Notes: generated by a model from the letters alone, not told the origin. 64,000 bases of DNA from Tenebrio molitor (GCF_963966145.1 NC_091048.1:24862001-24926000), one strand, 5' to 3'. Positions 25,475 to 36,975 are shown, counted from the stretch's first letter. Numbers and translations: made by a program.

Positions 25475-27860
25475 AATACTATCCCACCTCCACCCGGCGG
25501 CACGGCAATTTTGCCGGAGTACATACACTATTACGGATAATACTATCAAGTAATAGTACAGTGCTTATCAACATAATTACCGGCGTCTCGCCTCCACATT
25601 TTGACTTTTTTGTGTTTTATGTTCTGTGTCAATGTTAAGGAATTTCCTCACGATGTGACATGAGTATAATAATATACCTTTTTGAATTTCAACCACCAAT
25701 GTGTTCTCGAAGTCCAAAATTTTTAAATTTTTAAAAAGAGATTGCGGTACTATTCCTGTTGCTGAAATTATAAATGGTAAAATCGAAATTTTTTCTAAAC
25801 ACCAAAGATTTCTCATAGCAACGGAGAGTTCTAAATATTTATTAATTTTTGTATTATATGTCTGTGTTATATTGTGTGAATTTGGAACAGCTATATCTAA
25901 AAGATATGCTTGCTTTTGTTGTTTATTTAAAATAATAATGTCTGGTCTGTTATGCTGAATGTGAACGTCAGTTAAAACTGTGCGATCAAAATATAATTTG
26001 TAATTGTCATTTTCTAAACAACTTTCTGGTTTATAAATGTAATGTGGTTGTGTATCCTTTAATAAATTGAATTTAACTGCTAAATTCATGTGTATAATTT
26101 TTGCGAATATATCATGACGTTTTTTATATTCGCTTTGAGCCAAAACGGTGCAAGAAGAAATGATGTGTTCAATGGTTTCCCCTTCATTTCCTACATTTAT
26201 CAATGATCGATTATAAACCGCATATGTGCTTTTTATAATTTCTTGTATTTATAACACGATCTTGTATTGCAAATATAAAACCCTCAGTCTCAGGATGAAT
26301 ATTTGATTTTTTAAGCCATGCATGAGAAGCTTGAATATTAATTTCTGGCTGTTCTAGCTCTTTAAAATATCTCCCATGTAAAGACTTTTGTTTTATATTT
26401 GCTATAGTGTCAGGTATATTTGGCTCAACAATTTCTGAAATTATATTATCACTTAAATTTAAAGGTGTGCAACCTTTATCCGCTGAAACCAAAGCATTAA
26501 AAAAAGTGTTATCACGAGCTCTATTGAGAAAATAATTTTTTAGTGAAGCAATTTGATTGTGTTGTAGAATTTCTAGATTTGAAAAACCCCTACCACCATT
26601 TTCGCGTGGTAAATTAAATCTTTCAATAGCAGATTTGGGGTGATGTTTACAAAATGTTGTAAAGAGAACTCTAGTTTGAATATTTATATTCTGTAAATTA
26701 GTTTTGGACCATTTTATAACACCAAAAGAATAGATCAACAATGGAACAGCATATGTATTAACTGCTTTAATTAAATTATTACCGTTTAATTTTGATTTTA
26801 AAATAGATTTAATTCTTAAATAAAATTGTTTTTCTAAATTTTCTTTTGTAATTGAATGTTGAATATGATTTGATTGATTAATACCTAAATATTTATAAAA
26901 TTCTCCTTTATTTAAATTTTTAATGATTTCTCCTTCTTTAGTTATATATTCTAAACTTTCGTAATGACCGCGACATATTGATTGCGTTTTACACTTATCA
27001 ATACCAAAACTCATGCCAATATCATTTGAGAAATTTTCAGTTATTGTTAGTAAAGATAAAATTTGATTCTTTTTAGATGCATAAAGTTTTATGTCATCCA
27101 TATAAAGAAGGTGATTTAATTTGGATAGTGTGGTATTATTAACTCTAATATTGAAACCATATCCAGTGCTATTTAATAGATTTGTCAAAGGATTGATGGC
27201 TAGACAAAACCATAAAGGATTTAAAGAATCTCCTTGATAAATTCCCCGTTTAATTTGAATAGGCTCGGATTTTAATTTAGTATTGTTTATTGATAAATTT
27301 AAAGTAGTTTTCCAAAATGTCATAACATGGGATAAAAAGTTAATCAAATTCAAATTAATTTTATAAATTTTAAGAATTTTAATTAACCATGAATGTGGTA
27401 CTGAATCATAGGCTTTTTTGTAGTCTATGAATGCGGTATAAATATTTCTATTATTTTTTCTAGCTTGTTCCATTATTACCGTATCTATTATGAGTTGTTC
27501 TTTACAACCAAAACACTCCTTAACACAACCTTTTTGTTCTTCATTAAGTATATTTCATTTTTGACAATGATCGTAAATTATTACTTTAATGCAAGATGTC
27601 ATAATTTTATAAATTGTAGGCAGACATGTGATTGACCTATATTTTGATGGATTTTTAGTATCGGAATCTTTTGGTTTCAGATATGTTATACCATGGGCCA
27701 AAAACTCTGGAAATGTGTTAGGTTCCCTAATAAATCCGTTAAAGTGATCAAGTAAGCATTTATGAATACAAGTACATTTTTTTAACCAAAAGTTATGAAT
27801 TTGGTCACCTCCAGGGGATTTCCAATTATGTGAACTATTAATATTTTTAACTAAAATTTC
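25475..27860 (-). mobile_element. 5'-truncated R2/R4-like non-LTR retrotransposon
   Basis: The insert carries reverse transcriptase followed by a zinc knuckle and restriction-like endonuclease, the order known for R2, R4/Dong and NeSL-type elements. It is flanked by a 10-bp direct repeat, AAAGTACGTT, at 25465-25474 and 27861-27870, which I take as the target-site duplication. Coding sequence begins immediately inside the upstream repeat, in the middle of the reverse transcriptase, as expected from incomplete reverse transcription. The 3' untranslated part is only about 100 bases, has no poly(A), and contains the GC-rich word GCCGTGCCGCCGGG (minus strand). Confidence 0.88.
25577..27860 (-). 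pseudogene. Broken reverse transcriptase / restriction-like endonuclease ORF
   Basis: The frame starts inside the reverse transcriptase with NWKSPGGDQIHNFWLKK. It continues through FIDYKKAYDSVPHSWL (motif A), GIYQGDSLNPLWFCL (motif B) and LLYMDDIKLYA (motif C, with YMDD where most insect non-LTR elements have F/YADD). The C-terminal part has a cysteine-histidine knuckle (CRK ... ETIEHIISSC). An endonuclease core follows with RPDIIIL and LLDIAVP, fitting the PD-(D/E)xK fold. I see three lesions: a TGA near 27575 (after HCQK), a TAA at about 26211 (after HICGL), and a one-base frameshift near 26190 inside the zinc knuckle. So few lesions imply a fairly recent, dead insertion. Confidence 0.9.
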
Positions 27861-27870
27861 AAAGTACGTT

Positions 27871-29377
27871 TATTAATGGTATAGTACGAGGCTAGGTAAT
27901 TCCATAAATATGAATAACTAAACGCGACCGACCTCAAGTTATCACCATAAGAAATCTATCGGGATTCTAAAAATAACTTGAAAGCTCGTGAACTTTATAT
28001 TTTTAAATATAGCTGTAGAGAATTTTATCAGCAAACTTTGGAAGATATCTAGTTGGCAACTATTGCCACTAAGCTATTTCCCATAAGCACATCGCAAGCT
28101 TCTCTTGACTATCCTTTTTTTGTTAGAATTGTGCAATCATGAATTGAAATATTTTGATAGGTAGGACTGATGACCAGGAAGATCTCTATTACACAGGACT
28201 GGTTTTTGGTAAGTAATAAAAGAAAAGAAAAATAATATGACACGGTCATATTATTATTCATTCCGGTCCATTTAGTGCAGCAAAGTGATTTTTTTCTATT
28301 TATTGTCTAAGTGCAGGAATGAAAGAAATTCTAACCTTCCTGTTGCGAATCTTACGTTTATTTCGTTTCGTTTAACAATTTCTTCTTCTTCTCGACTTCT
28401 CACAATCAGATTTTCAAACAAATAGCAGAGTTTTTGATGACCGGCAACACAGAACCTTTATTATGTTGGGCTAGCTAAAGAGACTCTTTCCCAGCTTTCT
28501 TTCTGTTTGAGGAAAAGATCAGGAAGAACGGCGGAAGCATTGAATCTGAAGAACAAAACGAGTTGTCATTCTATTTTCCTTGAATGAATTTTGGCGATTG
28601 ATAAAGTTTGAGTTACTCTTGGCTTTGGAGGTGAGGCTTAATAATAGTGGACCTTGATTTCAATTTAAGAAGATGAAAGAAGAAAGTCGTCAAGCAGAAC
28701 ATCCATGGTATGAAGGCGACGCTTATAGTGGCTTTGGATTATGAAAAAAGAAGAAATTCATCAAGCACAATGCTTATAGTCGTCGTGAATTTCGATGGAA
28801 GAATATGAAAGAAGAAGAAAGTAGTCAAGCACTTATCGAGGCCATGGTTATCACCAAAATCAGGTAACAATTCAGAAGTTCACTTAACAATTTTGGATGA
28901 AGAAATCCTAAAATGGGTGGAGCACAACACAATCACACAAACCTGTCAATACAAGAAATTTTTAAAAGCCACGAGGACATCATCTCCATACACCTGATTC
29001 GAGTCTTTCACATTTCAATCGTTTTGGTCCTTTCAAGAGGCATCTGAAAGACATTCCAAACGCTGCGTTAAACAACGTTCAAGATTATACACTTCTCCTA
29101 TTATTTCAAAAAACTGAAGTAGTTACAAGAAACTAATTAGCCCCAAAAACTATCATTTTGAAGTCTACAAGCCTCAACATGGCAAACTAGTCTTCTTTCC
29201 GGCAGTGATACTGAGATATCTGTTAAAGTTATATAGAATCTCGAAATACGATACTAGCAAGAAAAACTTGTTATTTCGTCCTGTGCTTCCATAACAACAG
29301 AAACTTCAAATACATACATTCATCTCAAAAAGTGATATTTGTAGTTATGCACCACTGCAATCCACGAACGATTTATA
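27871..29377. other. AT-rich stretch next to the retrotransposon
   Basis: Contains the purine-rich tandem repeat at 28667-28832 and a small hairpin near 28231 (AATAATATGAC with its inverse after ACG). No gene. Confidence 0.5.
28667..28832. repeat. Short imperfect tandem repeat, purine-rich
   Basis: Units starting ATGAAAGAAGAAAGTCGTCA recur at about 28673, 28740 and 28804 with CTTATAGT and TCAAGCA landmarks, period 64-72. The strand is purine-rich. I see no protein. Confidence 0.55.
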
Positions 29378-29827
29378 CAGAATTATTCGCGTAAGATGAC
29401 GAACCTGACCAGGTAAAAATGCAACCCAAAATACATTTTACAAAGCGTACAGTGTGTTTTGGTATTTAAAAATTCAATCAGGAATCCAAGTGGGTATTTC
29501 ATTAGTTTGAAAGGTATATCTGTAATTGTATTTTTCGTTCGTATTTAGCATGTACCTATTTGAAAAGATTTTCGAACGATGACAGACCTGACATGATCCT
29601 ACTTGCCCATTACTTTTGTGAATTAAATTGCTTATTATTTTATTAAATCATACTTTGTTGAGAGAGGTATTTTTCTGTCAGAACTTGACATTCATTAGGC
29701 TCACGTTAAAATATTTTATGTGCCTTATGATAATGTACTCGTAATAGGCATCGAGACAGCTTTATGAATTGTATGTTGGGTTGCATTTTTACCTGGTCAG
29801 GCTGGTCATCTTGCGTGAATAATTCTG
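29378..29827. mobile_element. Tc1/mariner-like MITE with about 50-bp inverted repeats
   Basis: Left end CAGAATTATTCGCGTAAGAT through CCTGACCAGGTAAAAATGCA returns inverted at the right end with a few substitutions. The element is bounded by TATA on both sides, compatible with a TA target duplication. The 350-bp interior is AT-rich and has no recognisable protein. Confidence 0.85.
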
Positions 29828-30795
29828 TATAATTAATGAAAAACATTAGGTCATGATTCTAATTTCTCAAAATGCATTTTCTCAACTATATTCTTCCTCA
29901 AAGCTCCAAATATAATTAAATGAATTGATAATTGATAATTTGTTCTTTCGATAATAGTTGCAGTAATCATATTCGCGAGAGATTATTGTTGATTTATTAG
30001 TTCTTTTTGTAACTAATAAGTAATAACCTACGAGCTTTGTGCTTTTTCTCTCTCCAGCAACCCTTCTTTTTCCCTGTTCGAAAAAACTCTCCGTGCCGCG
30101 AAACGTCGTTAATTAGACGATTAAATAAAACGAAATGAATTAGTGTTGGGTGGCAGTTTCGAGTCGAAAATGAAATTTTCTTCGTTCCCCGCGGACCACC
30201 GTCCGTATTTACTCGCTCGGCGTTGCGTTGTCCCGGCAAAAAAAAAACAACACAAAACCGTTGTTAAACTTTCCGTTTGACACGAAACTTGTTTTTAAAT
30301 TATGAAACGCGTACTTCACAGCTGCGTGTGTTGAGGGGTGGCGGCGCGTTCGTTAGATTCCACGATGAGTGTGTGCATCACGGAATGAAACGAACAGTCT
30401 GCCAGCCTCGCCGGGACTTTATAACTAATGAATTGCCTTCCCGAATTGAGGCTGGTGCCGCCGCCGATGCATCACGCCGACCGAGGGGGTGAGATCTGCT
30501 GACCCCGACACGCCATCCACCTCTTCGCCCTCACCTTGTAATTTAGCCGAGAGTTGCGCCTCGGCTAATTGCGGACCATTGATGATGACGGGGACCCTTG
30601 ACGGGTGGTACATGTTCGAGTCGGGGTGTGCCCTGCTTACTAAATATCGCGCGTGGGGCGCATAGGAATCGCCGGATTATTCCGGTTAGAAAAACTTGTT
30701 TGTAATAAGATTTGTTCGGGACGGTTTTGAATTAATTTTTGCGCCCCCGGCCGCCAATCGACAACAACAACAACAATCTGGGGGGATCTACTCAC
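29828..30795. other. Putative Rbp6 intron downstream of the RRM2 exon
   Basis: The intron begins GTGAGT at 30795 (minus). The first kilobase is CpG-rich with no further exon seen; from 30050 downward it turns AT-rich. The next RRM2 exon, expected to encode GFGFVTF-like sequence, was not found here or further left. Confidence 0.5.
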
Positions 30796-30888
30796 CGGAC
30801 CGAACTGTTCGAAGTAACTTTTGACGTCCTCTAGGGTGGTGGGCGCTGATAATCCACCGACGAATATTTTTTTCGTCCTGGTTACCAT
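30796..30888 (-). CDS. Rbp6: Rbp6 (Musashi family) exon: first part of RRM2
   Basis: This 93-nt exon encodes 31 residues starting MVTRTKKIFVGGLSAP and ending SYFEQFGP. It contains the linker before RRM2, the RNP-2 strand (KIFVGGL) and helix 1 of the second RNA-recognition motif. Musashi-family proteins bind short UAG-containing motifs in mRNA 3' UTRs and control translation and cell fate. The wording SAPTTLEDVKSYFEQFGP, as I remember it, matches insect Rbp6 rather than Drosophila Msi. The exon is bounded by a TTGTTGTTGCAG acceptor and a GTGAGT donor, both introns phase 0. The rest of RRM2 (RNP-1, usually GFGFVTF) must lie on a later exon at lower coordinates. I could not find it in 1-30795, nor RRM1 at higher coordinates. 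The exon starts with its own ATG, so the protein could also begin here. Confidence 0.93.
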
Positions 30889-31618
30889 CTGCAACAACAA
30901 AAAAGTGTCAGTAAAAAGGGTGCGTCGTCCTTTTCGACAGCGCGGCGGTGCCCTCTGGGCGAAGGAATTCGATCGAGGACCCGGCGCGCAGCGTACGCTC
31001 AAAACTCATAAATTATACACTTTGTACTTGAAAACCTGCAAGCCGCTCATGCCAAAACGGCAATTTGTTTAAAATTAATTAATAAGTTCATATACTGGCG
31101 CGCACTGACATTCCTCGTGATAAATGAGAAACGTACACGCTCGACGCAACTCTGTTTCATATGCAAAATTATTAAACGTCGTATTATACACACACACACA
31201 CACACACACAATGTGTACGGGGGTTGAGCGCTTAATACGCAAACTTCATAATTTGAGGCAACTACGAATTAATAAACGAGTCGACTCGTTTAAAACGGGA
31301 CCATACTTCACCCTAATAAACTGCAACTTGCAACACGCCAAAGTCTGCACCTTAGACGAAAGGGACTAACGAGACAGGACTCGTTATTATAGTAAAAGGA
31401 CGATCGCGTGAGACGCTCAAAAAGACATAAAAGATAGACGGGGCTGAAGACCGTGCGGGAAAATTAAATGAAAAACGATAAAGACGTCTAGTTGAACGAA
31501 CAACGATACAGGGGTGTGCACGAAGACATCTTTACTTAACGGTCATTATTTTGTTAGCTATTGTTGATGGTGATTTAAACCAAATAAGGTTAGGTACTCC
31601 AGACAAAGAGAACCAAGA
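30889..31618. other. Putative Rbp6 intron upstream of the RRM2 exon
   Basis: The acceptor CAG precedes the exon with a TTTTTGTTGTTG tract. The following sequence is CpG-rich and contains the (CA)11 run. An open frame extends the exon upstream but the splice site and loss of similarity mark it as intron. Confidence 0.55.
31189..31210. repeat. (CA)n microsatellite
   Basis: About eleven uninterrupted CA units in the putative intron just upstream of the Rbp6 RRM2 exon (minus strand). Confidence 0.95.
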
Positions 31619-31760
31619 AATAGTTATTTACGAAATGAGTGCGAGAAAACATTTTTCGCGCATGAGCGCATTATTAGAGGGACGAGCGACGAAGGAGCGA
31701 GTGCTTCATTTGCGCGAATGTGCCGAATACGTCTTCTCGCATCGAAGTTCGTACAATATT
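31619..31760. repeat. CGCG-rich foldback with ATAGTTATTTAC leader
   Basis: AATAGTTATTTACGAAATGA leads into TGCGAGAAAACATTTTTCGC. The latter returns inverted (imperfectly) near 31715-31750 as GCGCGAATG ... GTCTTCTCGCAT. A short open frame across it is explained by this structure and resembles no protein I know. Confidence 0.55.
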
Positions 31761-31904
31761 TTTTGAAACGCTTGTCCATGCGATTGCCAAAGTGTCAATC
31801 GAATTAATAGCGATTTATTTTCACTCTTTCGAAATTTTCATCATCCAAATTGGAGAAATGGCGTTTTGAATGATTTCGAAGCTCTAGTGCGCAAAATCGA
31901 CGTT

Positions 31905-32050
31905 CCCGCACTAGTGCTTCAAAATCATCCAAAAAGTATTCGCACTAGTGTCCGAACATCGATTTCGCGCACTAGTGCTTCAAAATGGCCTGCGACCGCA
32001 TAGTAGTGCGCGACATCGATTTCGCGCACTACTGTGCGGTCGCGAAATCT
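31905..32050. repeat. Nested CGCG direct and inverted repeats
   Basis: A hairpin with 21-bp arms (31992-32012 GCGACCGCATAGTAGTGCGC plus G, returned at 32023-32043) has one mismatch and a 10-base loop. Direct repeats surround it: GCACTAGTGCTTCAAAAT at about 31909 and 31970, and ACATCGATTTCGCGCACTA at about 31957 and 32014. Confidence 0.8.
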
Positions 32051-32699
32051 CATTTTGAAGGTGGTGAGTTAAAAAAAAAATTCTAGTATTCAGTGTCATA
32101 TATTTGATTAAAAACAGTCATTTTCTTAACATATTATAAAAGGAAAAATTTGTAGGTATGTATGAATGTATGTATATCTTTCCCGCTTATAACGTAAAAA
32201 TTTTTTAACAAATTTTGATCCGCTCCTCACTAATAGTTAGAGTGTTTCTTTAACTTGAGTTGTAATACAAACCATTTACCATCTTGAAAGGGGGTTGAAT
32301 AAAAAAAAATAAAAATGAATTTTGTAACAAGCCATCCTACAGTTCACTGAATTAAATTTGTGAAAGTGGCGGCAATTTTTTTATGTAGGAAAGTTTACTG
32401 CACTTTTACACATCGTGATCTCATCTCGTTTGACGTTTTCGATACTTGATACGCTTTGACAGCGTTGTTAAATTTTCTAATAAAGAAATTGGTTGGAACA
32501 TTCAAAATGAAAATGAAGGTCAAGATGAAACTCACCGGGACAAAGCCAGGTCAGCAGCTACTTTCATTTAACATTGTTTGGTAATAAAATAGCTAGATAT
32601 CTTTTTGTGATTTTAAATTTCTACTTTTTCAGTATTTTCCATAATTTCCCGATCTTAATCCAACAAACTTTTTTTGAAAAAAACTGTTGTTCCTTTTTA
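32051..32699. other. AT-rich noncoding stretch
   Basis: Dense stops, TATGTATGTA-like short repeats near 32160, no recognised gene. Confidence 0.5.
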
Positions 32700-33165
32700 T
32701 AGAAACACAATTTTTCTTCGCACATTTTTGCCTTTAGCTGATATCGGACGCGAACATCCTTTTCCTCTTATCTTTGCCATCCTTACAATGCAGTTACTAA
32801 ATCCGAATTTATTTTTAATTCTTGAATATTGCCAGCTTCTTGCCAACACAATCGAAGTAATAAATTCTCCACTTTTGCGAACAGCTTGAAATTTTTCTTT
32901 CAGTTCGCGAATAATTTCAGAATCTGCAGATTCTTAGTAAGTTGAATTAATCTTGTCCACCATTTTTTCATGCAACTCTGACCATTCTGGACAATCACCA
33001 GGGGGGTGGGTTAAATAGAATTTAGGTGGCTTAAAACAGCATCTGGATCGACAAACTCGCCGTCAGCACCGTAACTAGGACCAGGGGTGTTGCTTACATC
33101 AGCAGGATTTTTTTTCACATATGTCCACCACTCGACAATGTTTAGAAACCACCTTTGTTTTTTCC
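32700..33165 (-). pseudogene. Decayed coding relic of an unassigned repetitive element
   Basis: The minus strand shows long fairly open runs: RWFLNIVEWWTYVKKNP, then TPGPSYGADGEFVDPDAVLS with a stop. After a frame change come PPGDCPEWSELHEKMVDKIN, a stop, and RELKEKFQAVRK SGEFITSIVLARSWQY. The pattern of a helix-rich region ending in a W-S-R-I-x-x-x-F-x-x-S-N segment recalls proteins encoded by uncharacterised arthropod repeats, but I cannot name the family. It has two stops and one frameshift. Confidence 0.45.
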
Positions 33166-36100
33166 TTCACCCTCGCTTCTTTCCCCGCTATAATTACCAA
33201 AACAGCCAAAAAATAAAGAAAACTTTTTGGTGATGATTTTGCAATGAATCAAACATTTCCATTCAACTTGCTTGTTACTGCAAGAAATATGTTTTCATTT
33301 TCTTTTCTTGATTTACTTAATTTTTATTAAAATGTAAATATTGTTTTAAGCCTAGAGATTGTGTCAAAGAACTATAAATCTTTGCTACTCGACAAAATAA
33401 CTTCCAGGATCTCACTTAAAATTTTTCCCCTGGCAGAATTTTATCATTTCAACTGAATTCTTTAAAAAAGTTACAACCGAAAATTAATTTTGAAACTTTC
33501 AACTTTTTGTACCCTACTCTGCCCAATCCTTACCGACCATAGCTGTTGCTAATTTGAAAAAAAAATCACGCAGCAATAAACACGAAATATCCAGGCTGAA
33601 GTTCCAAACAGGAAATGAGTGTTTATGGAAGTCAATAAACTTATAATTTTTTATAACCATCTTAATGCTGTATATTGTTGATGCAATAAAAAATTTTAAA
33701 CAGACACTATTTTATGTCTCGCTGTGATTACTTTTAATAATCAACCATCACGCCGTGTAATTACCCGACGATTAAAAGAAATAAAAACTTCACAACTAAA
33801 CAGAACGAGACAAGTTTGTTGAATTCGAGAATGTGGAAGCCTGGTCGGATCTTTAAACCTGGCTAATTTACGACGAGATAAAATTAGCCCGTTGGTGTAA
33901 CCCTTCATGTAAAGAATGGATGTTTACAAGATGTTAGCAGCCGCCATTAAGTGATTAAGAGTTTATTAAACATAATAAATATATATAAAGCTTACATAAA
34001 GTGTAAAGTATGTGTAAATGCACAATGACTTTTTGTTTTTTAGAATGCATAATTTCTGATGCAAATTTTCGACCAGAACTGTCAAATAATGCAATATAAA
34101 TGCATGCATGCTTATTACAGGTAGTAGTGGTAGTGCAACGATTTAGTATGTTTGTATCAAAATTCCAAGAAAAATAAATAAAGAAATATTTTTTTATCTT
34201 CCGACAAAAATATAAATGCACAAGAAAAATTTCCTGGATCGTTTAGATTTGGGTAAGGCCACGACGCTTTTTGTTTTTCGTTCGTTACCCAACAGTTTTT
34301 AATAAGCTTATCGGTATTTACTAAACACCGGCACTAAATAAACGTCAACGAAATTACAATTTTACAACATATTTGACTAACAAAAACGCTTTAAAGTCAA
34401 TATGGCCAACTTTACTGCCAGCACAAAATTAATCTTCGACTGTTGGGTCGGTGTTGCTGCTGTCGCAACAGATCGTCCCAAAAAACAGAGACCTAAATTT
34501 TTAACAAATCCGATCTCCGAAGTGCGTCGTGCACCGATAACGGGAAACTTTTCTGCATCCCCTTCCGCACAAACGCGGAAAATATTGTTTACGTGTACAT
34601 CCCCCGTCGCCGATCGATCGATTTTCCGCGATTCTATTAACGGTGTTCCCTCGAATCCCGTACAGCATCTTCCAGAAGTGCCATTTGAATAAATAAAATT
34701 TCGACCGAACCCGTCCCGTTCCTTTGAACTCCTTTTTTTACTTCATTTCCAAACATATTTCCTTTCATCGTTAGCCGATTCGGGAATGTCTGTTGAAATG
34801 CCGTCCGACTAATTTATTAATCGAAACACGCACTCCCTTCCCCAACGGAAAACACATTTTTCGACGCACCAGAAAACATTAACGTTCAATTATTGCGAAA
34901 AGCTCCCGAAATGGAAAGATACGTTCCCGTTCTCGTTCCCGTCGACCTTCGAAACCGCGTCCTCCGACCCGTTGCACTTCTTCGGGATTACTCAGACCTC
35001 CAAAGTTTTGATTCCGGAGGAGAGCAGATTTTCAGGGAGCACTTGTTACTGTTTTAATTAGAAAATTGCATTTCCGCCCTCTCCGAACGTGTTTTTTCCG
35101 AATAACCTGCGAGGGGTTGCATCCACCTCTAGTTGCGAATTTAATGAAGGCCCCTTCAAGACTTGTTACGGCCTGTTTATTAATGTTAAGCTGAGCGCTC
35201 GGGACTCTGCTCCAATTAAAAATTCTCATGTGCCATCGTCAACTACAAAAGATGATTAGACGCGATGGCGCACTTAAATTGATTAATGTTGAACGCACAA
35301 CAAATTGAAAATGGTACGAGACGCGTCGAAAGAAAGACGTTTCCTTTTCGATTCTTCGTCTGGTGTTTTATATTTAAAGAAATAAATCTTCCGGCAACAC
35401 AGTCCGACACATTCGGTTTTTCCCCTTTCCTCCGCCATGCCTCGGAATAAATGTGTTCATTTTTGACTCGGATCATGGCGTCTCTTTAAAATGGGGGGGC
35501 CGGGGGACACGCTCGCTCACAGGACGAAAAAAAAACCAAAAGCGAACGATTTCCGTTGGAAGCGATTCGCTTTTTTTTTGATAAAAGCAATCAAGTGACA
35601 ATGATTGGCGGTCAGGGAGATCGCAGCCGACTCTGACCGAGTGTTCTGTAGCAAACAGAGGAGGCAATGGGGTGTTCAACGTTTACGCTGAAACAAAGCG
35701 GGCGGTGGCTTAAAACAAATGCATGACTGGGCACATTTATTTGATTCCTGGGATTTTTGTGAAAGTTCTACTTTTTATTGGTGCGCTTCCAGGGGTTTAC
35801 TAGGCTATATTACATTGCGATCGATTTTGACAAAGCTTTTAAATTAGCTTTCTTCAATAAGACCGCCAATTCAAAAGGTACCCGGAGTACATTTAAAAGC
35901 AATTAAAAATTTACGGGACCCCCGACCCGCTCCTCGCTCGCCCACACTCCCCACGAACAACGTTAAAATTAACATTGGTTTTGCATTTCCGGGGCCACTC
36001 TTGAGACGCCAACGGAAATTTAATAACGCGAGATCAAACGATCGCCTCTATTAATTAAACCCGACGCGATATATACGGGGACGATCGACGATCCGATCGA

Positions 36101-36869
36101 CAGAGACGAACGACTCGACGTTCTCAAATGTCTCATAATTTACCAAAAAGATTTGATGAAAAAAATTGTAAAACATTACAACGAACTACTCTACTATACT
36201 CTGTTTCTGAGTCCGATGCCGCTAAGCCATAAAACGTCCAAAACATTTCATCACGGGAAGGCGTAAAGCTGCTTATAGAGCATCACAAACTGCTTAAAAG
36301 TTTTATTCCACCGTATTGCATGATGCGCCACTGTTCTAGTTCCTAGTGATTCTCATTTTTCCTAGGCCATTCTACTGGTATTAAAATCTTACAATTAAAC
36401 TTTTTGGGTTTACTGGTCTAACTGTTTTCTCACTCTTACGCCCGCACACAGCTTTCAGAACAAAGATGGCCAGTTTGTTAACGTAAGCCGAGCGCTGGAT
36501 TCTTCCAAACAAAAGAAAGTTGCATGTGCGTGTGTTACGCGGTGATTATTATTGATTTATGACAACCCTGTTTTACGACTTACCGGCATCGAATTCAGAA
36601 ACATCTATTGTCGAAGATTCATTTTCAAATTTTCATTGAACTGAGATATTAAACTTATTCTCTTATGCTTAATTATGTGAGTCAGCGACCGGAATGGCTT
36701 AATAAAAGATCTTTCTAAATTTGTTCAGGTCTTGTTAGTAAAACTAGGAAAAATTGGCAGGTACATATGTACTTGTAAAAAGCTTAAGTAATGTTTTCAA
36801 ATTTATGTTAGTAGGTCACGCGCAATAAAAAGTAAAGTTCAATCGACGCGACGTCTTCTTCCATAGTAA
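33166..36869. other. Noncoding: AT-rich then GC-rich block
   Basis: 33166-34260 is AT-rich with nothing recognised. 34260-36130 has the CpG-rich, transposon-free texture with spurious frames. 36130-36869 is AT-rich and leads into the reverse-transcriptase relic. Confidence 0.5.
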
Positions 36870-36975
36870 TATGGTGTGACTCAAGGTTCAACTTTAGGTC
36901 CTACACTATTAAATATGTATAAAAATATGTAATGTTATTGAGTGCTTTACTAATATTTTTCTATATGTAGATCGC
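36870..36975 (+). pseudogene. Reverse-transcriptase relic, jockey-like
   Basis: YGVTQGSTLGPTLLNMY matches motif B of non-LTR reverse transcriptases (YGVPQGSxLGPLLFxIY). About 26 bases later, in another frame, FLYVDRC stands where motif C (YADDT) is expected. The spacing is right for the jockey/CR1 group. Stops and indels kill the frame and only about 100 bases are recognisable. Confidence 0.6.

Noticed and set aside
25701..25958. Plus-strand frame across the retrotransposon
   Set aside because: Antisense shadow of the endonuclease part of the broken ORF.
28225..28252. Small hairpin AATAATATGAC/GTCATATTATT
   Set aside because: Eleven-base AT-rich arms arise often by chance in this composition; no further structure around it.
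30889..31002. Upstream extension of the open frame into the Rbp6 exon
   Set aside because: Lies beyond a good CAG acceptor and shows no similarity to the Musashi family; treated as intron.
31551..31766. 71-codon frame over the foldback at 31.6 kb
   Set aside because: The sequence is a palindrome-bearing repeat, which explains the open frame.
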